A DNA stretch of 64,000 nt, taken from the NCBI GenBank assembly GCA_018365455.1, contig JAGZJZ010000018.1:62001-126000 (forward strand). The letters are read 5' to 3'. Positions 1 through 8,883 of this stretch are shown here, piece after piece; within the stretch, counting starts at the first letter, position 1; each line of letters begins with the position of its first letter. Under the pieces are notes generated by a model. It searched no databases. It had not been told where the DNA came from and worked only from the letters and a program-made list of their open reading frames with translations. Both the position numbers and the translations under genes were made by a program. Source of the stretch: Clostridiales bacterium. Lineage in GTDB: Bacteria > Bacillota > Clostridia > Lachnospirales > Lachnospiraceae.

Positions 1-62
1 AGGTGAAGAGTATTACGAAATCTTAATTTTACACTCGTTTTAAAACAGTAGGTAAGAATAAT

Positions 63-99
63 GGGCCGGTGGATCATATTAATTATAATCCGCCAGCCC
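63..99 (-). terminator. Hairpin at the end of the minus-strand gene array
   Basis: Two 12-base arms (63-74 and 88-99) pair with one G-U and one mismatch around a 13-base AT-rich loop. The hairpin lies about 45 bases beyond the stop of the 607-residue membrane protein. The following run is AT-rich but not a clean T-tract, so it may be a weak terminator or an RNA 3'-end stabiliser. Confidence 0.45.
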
Positions 100-143
100 A
101 TATATTTTCATATAAAAATAAACTTTTTTATTTTCTATTATTT

Positions 144-1967
144 CTACTTCTTCCAATATTTCTGTATCTCATCGGTCCAGTCACCCATGGCATAAACAAA
201 TTCATTTTTATCCAACGGAATACACTGATAACCCATTTGATACAACTTTTCCACTTCCGCGCTATTACTAAAGATAATTGCCTGGTCATCTTCTTTTTCC
301 GGAAGCTCGGGTATAATCTCATATCGGTTTAACATAAACTGATAAAGGTAGAAGATCTGGTGATCTGTCTTTTCCGTAGCATCATAGACATATAATTTCT
401 TTGGAAGTTCCACCTTATTTTCCATTTTCTGAACTAAAGCATATCCGGCATTTGCTTTCTTCATATTTTTTTTAGACGCATATTGATCAAAATAAACGCT
501 GGTATATATATACTGAAACATACAAAGACCACACACAAGCAATACCGGGATAATTGTTTTATTCTTTTTATATAGATAAATAATCAGTAAAAAAACAACA
601 ATTGTAATTATAACGCCCGGCAAATACGTCATCAAGTCAACTTTCTGTCCCGGTTTTGAAAGCGACAATGCTATAAATACTTCTTTTGTCACCCCATTAT
701 TCTTTATAAAAGGAAGAATAGCTGTCGTCCAAAATACCTGCAGTACAATAAAGATAATCAGCGCCGGCTTAAAATACCGCTTAAACCATTCTCTGTTTTT
801 GTAACCGCATACAAAGCCAGCCATAATACCCGGTCCCAGATATGGTCCGAAATAACGGATATATGTGATTGCTTTCATAGAATAAATTTCTGTGCCAAAG
901 CCATCCCGAACCCCTTCAATTACGCCGGGAAGCCAGCTGATCGTCTGGGCGACAATTGTCATTCCAACACAGGATAATAAATAGACTGAAATTATAAAAT
1001 AAAGTTCTTTATCCTCAACAATTATAAGATTTTTGTTTTTGACTCTATCGCGAAGCATACCAAAAAACAGCCAGGTCATAAAGACAAAGCACAAAATCAT
1101 GAAGCCTCCGGTGAACACGGATATGGTGTTTAGCTGGCCCAATACCACAGATAATGCTGAGAACCAGGTAGTCGGATCCAGTATTTTAAAATTGATTGAG
1201 ACATTGATAGCACCATTACGGACCGTCTCACCATTTTCAGCCGCCCATACTGTCTTCTGTACCAATGATACAAACTGAGTTCCGGCAATATAACTGAGAA
1301 TGCCACCGAAAAGGACTACCGGTCTTGATATCAGCCATTTTTTATACAGATAAAAGTATAATAGGACTACGAAAGCACAGGCTATCCATAGGGTTAAAGC
1401 CCTGGCATGTACGGTCAATCCATACGCCAATACCAATAATAAAATTGCTGTCAAAATACGTGTCTTTACTTTTTGCCCCATACATCTTTTTAATTCTAAG
1501 AAGAGTAGAACTACAATCCAGGTTAATAAAACTAATATATGCTCATTATAAGTTCTATTTGGAAATGTAACCACCATATAGGAGCAGGCAACAGAAAATA
1601 TACACAAAACTTTTACATTCTTAATCAAAAAATGTCTCTGCATTATAACAAAAGCAACAATAGCAACTAAAGCCTGAGCCAGTGACGCGCCTATTAACAT
1701 ACATTTGTAAATAATGAAGGGATTCTCTGTAATTTTAAACAACCAGAAAAACAATCCGTAAAACCCACTTCCATAATATCCCGCTTTAGAGATCACCGCT
1801 GACCAATTCAACCCGGCAAAATGGGCTGCTCCTGACAGGGTTGCTATCTCATCTGATATCATGCGTACCGGGTATTCCTGCATACACAAAAAAACCCTTG
1901 GTAAAAAAGCAATTAAAAAAGCAATTGTCAGATATATATAGTATTGTTGTAAAAATGTTTTTTTCAA
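144..1967 (-). CDS. Polytopic GT-C-like membrane protein (paralogue 1)
   Basis: A 607-residue protein with about 11-13 hydrophobic segments and a short hydrophilic C-terminal domain (about residues 500-607). No named family is certain. The first extracytoplasmic loop carries an acidic motif (SDEIATLSGAAHF, then NWS) like the catalytic loop of GT-C (PMT/GT39) enzymes that use polyprenyl-phosphate sugars. The same loop recurs in the proteins at 13327 and 21340, so these are paralogues. The start is TTG, preceded by AAAGGA seven bases upstream. It is the last gene of the array and follows glf and a decayed GtrB-like fragment. Likely role: transfer of a lipid-linked sugar onto a surface polymer, or polymerisation; inferred from topology only. 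Confidence 0.6.
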   Translation of the reverse strand: MKKTFLQQYYIYLTIAFLIAFLPRVFLCMQEYPVRMISDEIATLSGAAHFAGLNWSAVISKAGYYGSGFYGLFFWLFKITENPFIIYKCMLIGASLAQALVAIVAFVIMQRHFLIKNVKVLCIFSVACSYMVVTFPNRTYNEHILVLLTWIVVLLFLELKRCMGQKVKTRILTAILLLVLAYGLTVHARALTLWIACAFVVLLYFYLYKKWLISRPVVLFGGILSYIAGTQFVSLVQKTVWAAENGETVRNGAINVSINFKILDPTTWFSALSVVLGQLNTISVFTGGFMILCFVFMTWLFFGMLRDRVKNKNLIIVEDKELYFIISVYLLSCVGMTIVAQTISWLPGVIEGVRDGFGTEIYSMKAITYIRYFGPYLGPGIMAGFVCGYKNREWFKRYFKPALIIFIVLQVFWTTAILPFIKNNGVTKEVFIALSLSKPGQKVDLMTYLPGVIITIVVFLLIIYLYKKNKTIIPVLLVCGLCMFQYIYTSVYFDQYASKKNMKKANAGYALVQKMENKVELPKKLYVYDATEKTDHQIFYLYQFMLNRYEIIPELPEKEDDQAIIFSNSAEVEKLYQMGYQCIPLDKNEFVYAMGDWTDEIQKYWKK

Positions 1968-2048
1968 TGTTGATTCCTTTCACAATTATTTACTGTACAT
2001 TTCTTCTCTATTCTTAAATTTACTATCGCTTATCTAATTAAAGCTCAA

Positions 2049-2191
2049 CTAAGCTTCTTTTGTGAAATTTCCGGGAAAATAGATGTACTTTATCTGCTTA
2101 TACTTATTTACTAACTCTTTTCTAACTCTAACGTTTGATTTTTAGAACCATCATCTACGAATATAATTTCAAGTTCATACACAAAGTGTTC
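2049..2191 (-). pseudogene. Frameshifted remnant of a GtrB/DPM1-like GT2 glycosyltransferase
   Basis: Reading the minus strand just after glf gives ELEIIFVDDGSKNQTLE in one frame and, after a frameshift, ELVNKYKQIKYIYFPGNF followed by TKEA and a stop. This is the classic N-terminal part of polyprenyl-phosphate glycosyltransferases (nucleotide-binding VDDGS, then the R/K-YI-F-NF-KEA block). No start codon or downstream domain survives, so about 50 codons of a deleted gene remain fused to the 3' end of glf. The next gene is a GT-C-like protein; in this window another GT2 (24947) directly overlaps a paralogue of that protein, so this fragment probably marks the lost partner. Confidence 0.6.
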
Positions 2192-3290
2192 ACTGCACTA
2201 CTTTTTCCACACAATGTAATGCCTGCTCAATTACATGATGCATATCATAATACCGATACTCAGCTAATCTGCCGCCAAAAATGATATTTTTTTCTTTATC
2301 TGCTTTTTCTTTATATTTTTCATACAGCTTTCCATTTTTATCATCATTTATTGGATAGTATGGATCAGATCCTACTTCCCATTGTTTTGGATATTCTTTT
2401 GTAATAACTGTCTTTTTCTGATTACCATACTCAAAATGTTTGTGCTCTATTATTCTCGTATATGGAATATCATATTCAGTATAATTTACAACAGCATTCC
2501 CCTGATGGTTCTCCTCGTCTAATAATTGAGTTTCAAAATGAAGACTTCGATACTCTAACGCTCCATAACACTGACCATAAAATTCATCTATCATACCTGT
2601 AAATATTGTTTTTTCCGCTAAACTCTCCAACTCTTTACGGTTAGCAAAATAATCCGTATTTAAGCGAACATCACTTCCGCTAAGCATCTTCTCTATTATC
2701 TGTGTATAACCGCCAATCGGAATTCCCTGATATAAATCGTTAAAATAATTATTGTCATAAGTAAAACGAACAGGAAGTCTCTTAATAATAAAACTTGGCA
2801 ACTCTGTACATAATTTCCCCCATTGCTTTTGCGTATACCCTTTTACTAGCTTTTCATAAATATCTTTACCAACCAGCGATATTGCCTGTTCTTCTAAATT
2901 TTGAGGATTTACTATTCCACTTTCCTTAATCTGCTCCTCGATTTTAGCTTTTGCTTCTCCAGGTGTGGCAACCCCCCACATCTTATTAAACGTATTCATA
3001 TTAAATGGCATATTATAAATCTCACCTTTGTAATATGCTACTGGTGAATTCGTGTAACGGTTAAACTCTGCAAATTGATTTACATAATCCCATACTTTTT
3101 TATTGCTTGTATGAAAAATATGTGCTCCGTATTTGTGTACTTGAATTCCAGCCATTTCTTCTGTATATATATTACCACCTACATGATTGCGCTTGTCAAT
3201 AACCAGACAGGTTTTCCCACTTTTTGCCGCTTCATAAGCAAATACCGAACCAAATAAACCCGCACCTACAATAAGATAATTATACATCAT
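2190..3290 (-). CDS. glf: UDP-galactopyranose mutase
   Basis: FAD enzyme converting UDP-galactopyranose to UDP-galactofuranose, the donor for Galf in surface glycans; cytoplasmic. The N-terminus has the dinucleotide-binding motif VGAGLFGS and an acidic strand end (VIDKRNHVGGN). Family signatures follow: YGAHIFHTSN, GYTQKQWG, RLPVRFTYDNNYF and the C-terminal GRLAEYRYYDM. About 366 residues, the normal length. An in-frame ATG at 3308 overlaps the upstream stop, but AAAGGAGA sits just before the ATG at 3290, so that start is chosen. It follows the phosphohexomutase closely. A GT2 with GlfT1-like motifs at 15878 is a candidate user of the product. Confidence 0.93.
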   Translation of the reverse strand: MMYNYLIVGAGLFGSVFAYEAAKSGKTCLVIDKRNHVGGNIYTEEMAGIQVHKYGAHIFHTSNKKVWDYVNQFAEFNRYTNSPVAYYKGEIYNMPFNMNTFNKMWGVATPGEAKAKIEEQIKESGIVNPQNLEEQAISLVGKDIYEKLVKGYTQKQWGKLCTELPSFIIKRLPVRFTYDNNYFNDLYQGIPIGGYTQIIEKMLSGSDVRLNTDYFANRKELESLAEKTIFTGMIDEFYGQCYGALEYRSLHFETQLLDEENHQGNAVVNYTEYDIPYTRIIEHKHFEYGNQKKTVITKEYPKQWEVGSDPYYPINDDKNGKLYEKYKEKADKEKNIIFGGRLAEYRYYDMHHVIEQALHCVEKVVQ

Positions 3291-3301
3291 ATATTCTCCT
3301 T

Positions 3302-5032
3302 TTAACATTCTTCTACTATTTCTTCTAATTCCTTTTTAATACCCTCACATCTTAATTCTGCTTCTTTTGAACTTCTTTCTTTTACCCCTATATAAAACTT
3401 AATTTTAGGTTCCGTTCCGGATGGTCTTACACAACACCATGCATTATCTTCAAGCTCATAATATAGAACATTTGATTTTGGCAATCCAGTCTCTTCCACC
3501 CCATCTGTCATTATATTTTTTATATTTCCTGTTTGATAATCACGAACCCTATTCACATTTAAATGTCCAATCTCACTTATATTACTGCAACGAAACTTTT
3601 CCATAATTCTCTGTATCTTCAAATTACCATCCAGACCTTTAAATGTAAAAGATATAAGATCTTCCTTATAATAACCATATTTTTTATAAAGTTTTTGCAA
3701 ATAATCCCATAATGTCATATGATTATAGCTACAATATGCAGCCACTTCACATAACAGCATCACAGCTGATACAGCGTCTTTATCTCTTGCGTAAGTACCA
3801 ACGAGGCAACCATAACTCTCCTCCATGCCAAATACATATTGATACTGCTTATTTTTTTCAAAGAATTTAATTTGTTCTCCGATATATTTAAATCCAGTCA
3901 GTACTTCAATCAATTTTATTTGATATTCTTTTGCAAGTTCATCCACCATATTTGTAGTAACAATGGTCTTTATCAAAGCTGCATTCTTAGGCAGAATATC
4001 ATTTGCTTTCATTTGAGATATCATATAATGGGCAATTATCATCCCTGACATATTTCCGGTAAAACTTATATACTCTCCTGTTTTACTATCTTTCACATAA
4101 ATCCCAAGTCTGTCTGCATCCGGATCTGTAGCCAGAATAAGATCCGCTTTTACCTTATTAGCGAGTTCAAGTGCAAGCGTAAATGCTTTTGGATCTTCTG
4201 GATTTGGCGAGACAACAGTTGGAAAATCTCCATCTGGTTTTTCCTGTTCCTTTACAATATAAACTTTTCTGAATCCCAATTCTTTTAAGATCCTCTGCAC
4301 GGGTATATTTCCTGTACCATGTAATGGAGTATATACTATAGTCATACTATCTGCCATTTTTTCAATAACTGTTTTATTCATAGAAAGTTTATGAAGTTCT
4401 TGATTATAGCGCTCATCAATCTCTTTTCCTATGATCTTATAAAGCCCATTTTCACACGCAATATCTTTCCCTATCGTTTTTACAAAATGATAATCTTCAA
4501 CTTTTTTCACTTCCGCAATTATTTCTTTGTCTCTTGGGAAGGTAATCTGCGCACCATCTTCCCAGTATACTTTATACCCATTGTATTCAGAAGGATTATG
4601 GCTGGCTGTGATTACGATTCCTGCTATGCAGCCCAATTCTCTAACTGCAAAAGAAAGCTCAGGTGTCGGCCGAAGAGAATCAAAAATATAGGTTACTATC
4701 CCATTTGCATTTAAGCATAGTGCAGCCTCATTGGCAAATTCCGGAGACATCCTTCTTGAATCATAAGCAATAGCAACCCCTCTTTTTTGTCCTTTATGAA
4801 GTAATATATAGTTCGCCAGACCTTGTGTAGCTTTTCGAACAGTATAAATGTTCATTCGATTTGTCCCGGCTCCAATTATGCCACGCAATCCACCTGTTCC
4901 AAATTCAAGATCTTTATAAAATCGTTCCTTGATTTCATCCTCATTACCGGCTAAAGCTTTTAATTCTATCTTGGTTTCGTCATCAAAATAATTGTCTTCT
5001 AACCAATATTCATATGCGTTTGTGAATCCCAT
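3302..5032 (-). CDS. Phosphoglucomutase/phosphomannomutase (alpha-D-phosphohexomutase)
   Basis: Interconverts hexose 6-phosphate and hexose 1-phosphate. All four family signatures are present: the phosphoserine loop TASHNPSEYNGYK, the metal site DPDADRLGI, the sugar-binding EESYG, and the phosphate-binding RPSGTEPKIKFY near the C-terminus. The length (576 residues) and the GGLRG N-terminal block match the Gram-positive PgcA-like branch. Substrate (glucose, mannose or both) cannot be read from sequence. Placed between the manC/manA fusion and glf, it could supply mannose 1-phosphate for GDP-mannose and glucose 1-phosphate for UDP-sugars. AAAGGAGA precedes the ATG. Confidence 0.92.
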   Translation of the reverse strand: MGFTNAYEYWLEDNYFDDETKIELKALAGNEDEIKERFYKDLEFGTGGLRGIIGAGTNRMNIYTVRKATQGLANYILLHKGQKRGVAIAYDSRRMSPEFANEAALCLNANGIVTYIFDSLRPTPELSFAVRELGCIAGIVITASHNPSEYNGYKVYWEDGAQITFPRDKEIIAEVKKVEDYHFVKTIGKDIACENGLYKIIGKEIDERYNQELHKLSMNKTVIEKMADSMTIVYTPLHGTGNIPVQRILKELGFRKVYIVKEQEKPDGDFPTVVSPNPEDPKAFTLALELANKVKADLILATDPDADRLGIYVKDSKTGEYISFTGNMSGMIIAHYMISQMKANDILPKNAALIKTIVTTNMVDELAKEYQIKLIEVLTGFKYIGEQIKFFEKNKQYQYVFGMEESYGCLVGTYARDKDAVSAVMLLCEVAAYCSYNHMTLWDYLQKLYKKYGYYKEDLISFTFKGLDGNLKIQRIMEKFRCSNISEIGHLNVNRVRDYQTGNIKNIMTDGVEETGLPKSNVLYYELEDNAWCCVRPSGTEPKIKFYIGVKERSSKEAELRCEGIKKELEEIVEEC

Positions 5033-5065
5033 AGATAATCTCCTTTTTTACTAACTTTATATAAT

Positions 5066-7396
5066 TTAAACATGTGTTAAGATAAATTCACATTTCCCTT
5101 CAACACACACACTTTTTTTACCTGCATGGATAAAGAATGTATCTCCCGCCTTAAATTTTAATGTAATTCCTTGCGTTAAGATCTCTCCATTACCTTTGAT
5201 TATAACAACAGTCACAAATGAAGTGTCATCAACTTGAAAAACCACCGATTTATCTACCAAATATTTTATACTGACAAAATATTTGCACTGACCAAGCTGT
5301 TGTTCCTGATACCCCATTCCATTTATTATTTGATAATCCATTTTTTGTAAATTGCAGTCATAATCTAAAGTTGAAACTTCCAGTGCTTTATCTATATGCA
5401 GTTCTCTTAACCTGCCATATTTATCTGTTCTTCCATAATCATATAGTCGATACGTGCAATTTGAATTTTGCTGTATTTCACATAATAAAATCCCTGCACC
5501 AATGGCATGAATAGTTCCTGCATTAACGAAAAATGTGTCTCCCTTTTTTACCTCAACCTTATTAAGAATTTCAAGAACTGTATTATTTTCTATTCTCTTT
5601 TTCAACTCTTGCTTACTGACATTTTTATTGACACCAAAATAAATAAATGCACCTTCTTCGCAATCCATTATATACCACATCTCATTTTTCCCGTACTCAT
5701 ATTCTTCCCTGAGTGCATAGGAATCATCCGGATGTACTTGTATGGATAACTGCTGCTTTGCATCAATAAGTTTTATTAAAATCGGAAATCTTTCAAATGC
5801 TTTGCATTTCCACCCCAAGGCTTCAGATCCAATAACTTTTAAATACTCGTCAAAAAGCATTCCTTTATATTTACCTTCAGCTATTGAACTTTGTCCATCT
5901 CCATGTGATGACAATTCCCAGCTTTCCGCAATAATATCATACTCACAATTCTTACCATATACATCCCTTAGTTTTCTTCCCCCCCACAAATAATCTTTAA
6001 AAGTTGGCTCACACTTAACAATTGCTTCTTTCACCACACTTTGTGCTGTACCCTCACTGATATACTCCATATCTTTGTCAGCCATAAGTTTTCCGGTTGC
6101 TACTTCAATAATTACTACATTATCACTCGTATTGTTTGACAACATATGTGGCGTTCCGCTAGGAAAAAAAACATTTTCATTAATATGATAATCCTTTGTT
6201 GATTTATCCAAAGTAATTGTCGCTACACCTTCTACCACAGACCATTGTTCACTTCTGTGCTCATGCCGGTGATAAGTCGTTGCTTTTCCGGGGAACAAGG
6301 TAACCTTCTTTACTTTATAATGTTCGGTTTGGTTTAATATTTCTACGGTTCCCCAGGCATTATATATTACAGTATTATTTTCAAAATAATTATTATATAT
6401 TTTCTGATTCTTCTTAATGATTTCTTTAATGTGATCTGTTTTATATTTTGATGTAACGTAGGTTACATCATCTGTATTTACAACTATCGTATCTTCCAGA
6501 TTATTAACAACCACCAGTTTTTTATCTGTATGATTAATCACCATCACATCTTTACAGTCTTCTTCAATTATCCGCTCTTCATTCTTTGCTGACATATAAG
6601 ATGCCAATACCGCAATATCGCTAATATCCTGCCAATAATAATCCGATTTCACTACTTTTACATTCTTTGACCGCTCAAAGACTGCGTTTTCTACACTGAC
6701 TGCAGGGATAGACCTCATTTCCTCATAAGACAATATTATTTCTTTTTTACTGAGGCTCTTTTTAAGTATTAATTTATGGCAAGCCTCATAGATCTGTGGA
6801 GCCTCTAATAGCAATTCATGTAAAAAATCCCCTGCAACAAAAAGAAAATTGCCACTATTCCAATAATAGTCCCCTGAATTTATATAATTTACTGCTGTTA
6901 AATAATCCGGTTTCTCATGAAAAGAGCAAACCTTTTCACCTGAATATCGTATATATCCATAACCTGTATGCGGAGACACTGCTTTTAACCCAAAAGTAAC
7001 CAGTGCTCCTTTACGGGCAAGCTTTTCTGCTGCTATTATTGTATCTTTATAAGTACTGCCTTCTATAATATGATCTGAAGATACTACATACACTAAATCC
7101 GATGGATTACTGCAAAAACAAGCAATCGCTATTGCAGGTGCTGTTTTACGCCCTTCTTCTTCAAATATGCATCTATATTTTAACCCTTGAAAAGCCTTCA
7201 TTTGCCCTTCCACGATAAAATGATGATTATAATTTGTTACAATTATATATTCTTCACAAAAAGGCATATTTCTTGCGATTGTTTCCTGAAAGATAGATCG
7301 ATTCTCCTTAATCTGCATAAATTGCTTCGGATAATTTTCTCTTGAAAGTGGCCAAAGACTGTTTCCTTTTCCACCAGCCAGTACAATGCACTTCAT
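5066..7396 (-). CDS. Fused NTase / cupin / class I mannose-6-phosphate isomerase
   Basis: A 776-residue three-part protein. Residues 1-265 resemble mannose-1-phosphate guanylyltransferase (LWPLSRENYPKQF); residues about 345-445 are a type II PMI cupin (YHRHEHRSEQWSVVEG); residues about 455-776 are a class I PMI of the ManA type with zinc-binding QVHPDD, the Glu in KNEMWYI and a later His in GTIHAIG. The role expected is fructose-6-P to mannose-6-P and GDP-mannose formation. The NTase signature is altered: GKGNSLWP replaces GxGTRLWP, so the conserved Arg is missing, and a separate intact manC follows at 7738. The fused domain may therefore be weak, regulatory or of changed specificity. It has its own promoter at 7431-7459. 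Confidence 0.87.
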   Translation of the reverse strand: MKCIVLAGGKGNSLWPLSRENYPKQFMQIKENRSIFQETIARNMPFCEEYIIVTNYNHHFIVEGQMKAFQGLKYRCIFEEEGRKTAPAIAIACFCSNPSDLVYVVSSDHIIEGSTYKDTIIAAEKLARKGALVTFGLKAVSPHTGYGYIRYSGEKVCSFHEKPDYLTAVNYINSGDYYWNSGNFLFVAGDFLHELLLEAPQIYEACHKLILKKSLSKKEIILSYEEMRSIPAVSVENAVFERSKNVKVVKSDYYWQDISDIAVLASYMSAKNEERIIEEDCKDVMVINHTDKKLVVVNNLEDTIVVNTDDVTYVTSKYKTDHIKEIIKKNQKIYNNYFENNTVIYNAWGTVEILNQTEHYKVKKVTLFPGKATTYHRHEHRSEQWSVVEGVATITLDKSTKDYHINENVFFPSGTPHMLSNNTSDNVVIIEVATGKLMADKDMEYISEGTAQSVVKEAIVKCEPTFKDYLWGGRKLRDVYGKNCEYDIIAESWELSSHGDGQSSIAEGKYKGMLFDEYLKVIGSEALGWKCKAFERFPILIKLIDAKQQLSIQVHPDDSYALREEYEYGKNEMWYIMDCEEGAFIYFGVNKNVSKQELKKRIENNTVLEILNKVEVKKGDTFFVNAGTIHAIGAGILLCEIQQNSNCTYRLYDYGRTDKYGRLRELHIDKALEVSTLDYDCNLQKMDYQIINGMGYQEQQLGQCKYFVSIKYLVDKSVVFQVDDTSFVTVVIIKGNGEILTQGITLKFKAGDTFFIHAGKKSVCVEGKCEFILTHV

Positions 7397-7430
7397 AATC
7401 AGGTTTCTCCTCTCATTGAAAACTATTGCT

Positions 7431-7459
7431 ATTTTATCATACTAACCATAAAAAGTCTA
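7431..7459 (-). promoter_or_regulatory. Sigma-A-type promoter for the fused manC/manA gene
   Basis: Minus strand: TAGACT (7459-7454), 17-base spacer, TAAAAT (7436-7431) with an extended TGA just before the -10. Predicted transcription start is near 7424, giving a short leader with GAGGAG before the ATG at 7396. It would drive the fusion, the phosphohexomutase, glf and the terminal membrane protein. Confidence 0.5.
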
Positions 7460-7535
7460 CAAAAGCTAGTACTCCATCCGAACGGTAATGATATTGACAG
7501 TACTAAATATTTTGTCATCTGTTGTAATACAAAAA

Positions 7536-7608
7536 GCAAATCATGCGTACATTAACAACGATAATACCTGTGTCCAATGACTATCGTTATTAATCTTTTA
7601 TGATTTGC
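7536..7608 (-). terminator. Long imperfect hairpin with T-run after manC
   Basis: Outer arms 7536-7544 and 7600-7608 pair perfectly (nine bases); inner arms 7551-7565 and 7580-7594 pair with two mismatches. On the minus strand the hairpin is followed directly by five T residues. The stem is AT-rich. It overlaps the end of the acyltransferase remnant and precedes the next promoter, consistent with a terminator, although it could also be the footprint of a small palindromic insertion. Confidence 0.4.
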
Positions 7609-7730
7609 TCATATAGATTATCTACTATAACAGAAAGTAAAATAAATAATATATTACTTTTAAGACTTACTCTCAAATCATACTCTTTCAAATAAGCTCC
7701 GATAAAATAGTATATAGTAAGTGGATACAT
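7590..7730 (-). pseudogene. Remnant of a membrane protein, probably an acyltransferase-3 family enzyme
   Basis: A 46-codon open frame starts eight bases after the manC stop. It opens with MYPLTIYYFIGAYLKEYD, continues with a hydrophobic helix (NILFILLSVIV), and stops. The pattern of a short helix ending in IGAYLK, a basic cytoplasmic stretch and another helix is typical of the middle of OafA/WecH-type acyltransferases. It is too short to be functional alone and has no clear ribosome binding site. It is read here as debris of a deleted gene; a small unknown membrane protein is the alternative. Confidence 0.4.
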
Positions 7731-7737
7731 GGTAACC

Positions 7738-8802
7738 TTACAAATATCTACTTTCACCTTTTTCTTTTAGTAAATCAACTACTTCTTTTACATTTTGTGC
7801 TTTATTTCTTGAGCAGACCAATAATGCATCATCTGTCTCAACAATAATTAAATTCTCAACACCTATAGTAGCGATTAGCCTGCCATTCGAAACAGATATA
7901 CAGTTCTCGGTATCAATATTTATCTGATCACCACATATAATGTTACCATTATGATCAGATTTGAATAATGCATCCATAGTATCCCAGCTACCAACATCGT
8001 TCCACCCAAACTCACCTGTTAATACTACTACATCCGAAGATTTTTCCATAATACCATAGTCAATTGAAACACTTGGAATTGACGGATAAATGCGTTCGAT
8101 AACTGCTTTTTCATCCTCTGTTCCTATGGAATCAGAAATTTGATCTAAGCAATTATAAATATCTGGCAAATATCTTTTGAAGTTATCAAGTATTGTGGAT
8201 GCTTTCCATATAAACATACCGCTATTCCATGCATATTCACCTGAATCTATGTATTTCTTAGCAGTATCCAGATCTGGTTTTTCCACAAATTCAATAACTT
8301 CTTTTACCATATCATTCGATTTATTATACTTAATATATCCATAACCTGTGGATGGAAAGGATGGCGTAATTCCTATAGTGACAAGTTTCTCTGATGCCAT
8401 TGCTGTTCTTATCGCTTCATTAAATATTTTAACAAATGATTCCTCATCCTTGATATAATGATCTGCAGGAAATATACACATAACCCCATCACCATACTTT
8501 TTCATGATTTCTATTGCTGCATAACCAATACATGCAGATGTATTTCTTGCTGATGGTTCCGATAAGATATGACCTGCCCCAATAAACTCTGGGGTTACTT
8601 CACACATTTTATCAGCTTGCGCAGAATTCGTAACGATAAATATTTTATTTTCATCTACTACTTTACTAACACGTTTTATCGTCTCATTAATCATAAGATC
8701 ATTGCCTGTTAGATTTAAAAGCTGTTTCGGTGTTTTCTGTCTGCTGGCAGGCCAAAAACGAGTACCTCCGCCTCCTGCCATAATTACCCCATATATATTC
8801 AT
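7738..8802 (-). CDS. manC: Mannose-1-phosphate guanylyltransferase
   Basis: Makes GDP-mannose from GTP and mannose 1-phosphate in the cytoplasm. The N-terminus has the complete nucleotide-binding signature MAGGGGTRFWPASR and the Lys of TPKQLL; further family motifs are FPADHYI, GYGYIKY, VEKPD, YAWNSGMFIWKA and GEFGWNDVGSWD. At 354 residues it is the single-domain short form without a cupin. It is the intact counterpart of the degenerate NTase domain fused in the next gene downstream. GDP-mannose could feed mannose or derived sugars into the cassette's polymer. Confidence 0.93.
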   Translation of the reverse strand: MNIYGVIMAGGGGTRFWPASRQKTPKQLLNLTGNDLMINETIKRVSKVVDENKIFIVTNSAQADKMCEVTPEFIGAGHILSEPSARNTSACIGYAAIEIMKKYGDGVMCIFPADHYIKDEESFVKIFNEAIRTAMASEKLVTIGITPSFPSTGYGYIKYNKSNDMVKEVIEFVEKPDLDTAKKYIDSGEYAWNSGMFIWKASTILDNFKRYLPDIYNCLDQISDSIGTEDEKAVIERIYPSIPSVSIDYGIMEKSSDVVVLTGEFGWNDVGSWDTMDALFKSDHNGNIICGDQINIDTENCISVSNGRLIATIGVENLIIVETDDALLVCSRNKAQNVKEVVDLLKEKGESRYL

Positions 8803-8883
8803 ATTTTATCCCTTACCTTTCTTGATAATATCTATGAAGTGTGTGGTCAAGCTATTTATTGTAACACACTCATTTCAGTCGTT

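Noticed and set aside
8840..8875. Inverted repeat (AGTGTGT/ACACACT) between the NeuD-type gene and manC as a terminator
   Set aside because: Only seven base pairs, a long loop and no T-run on either strand.
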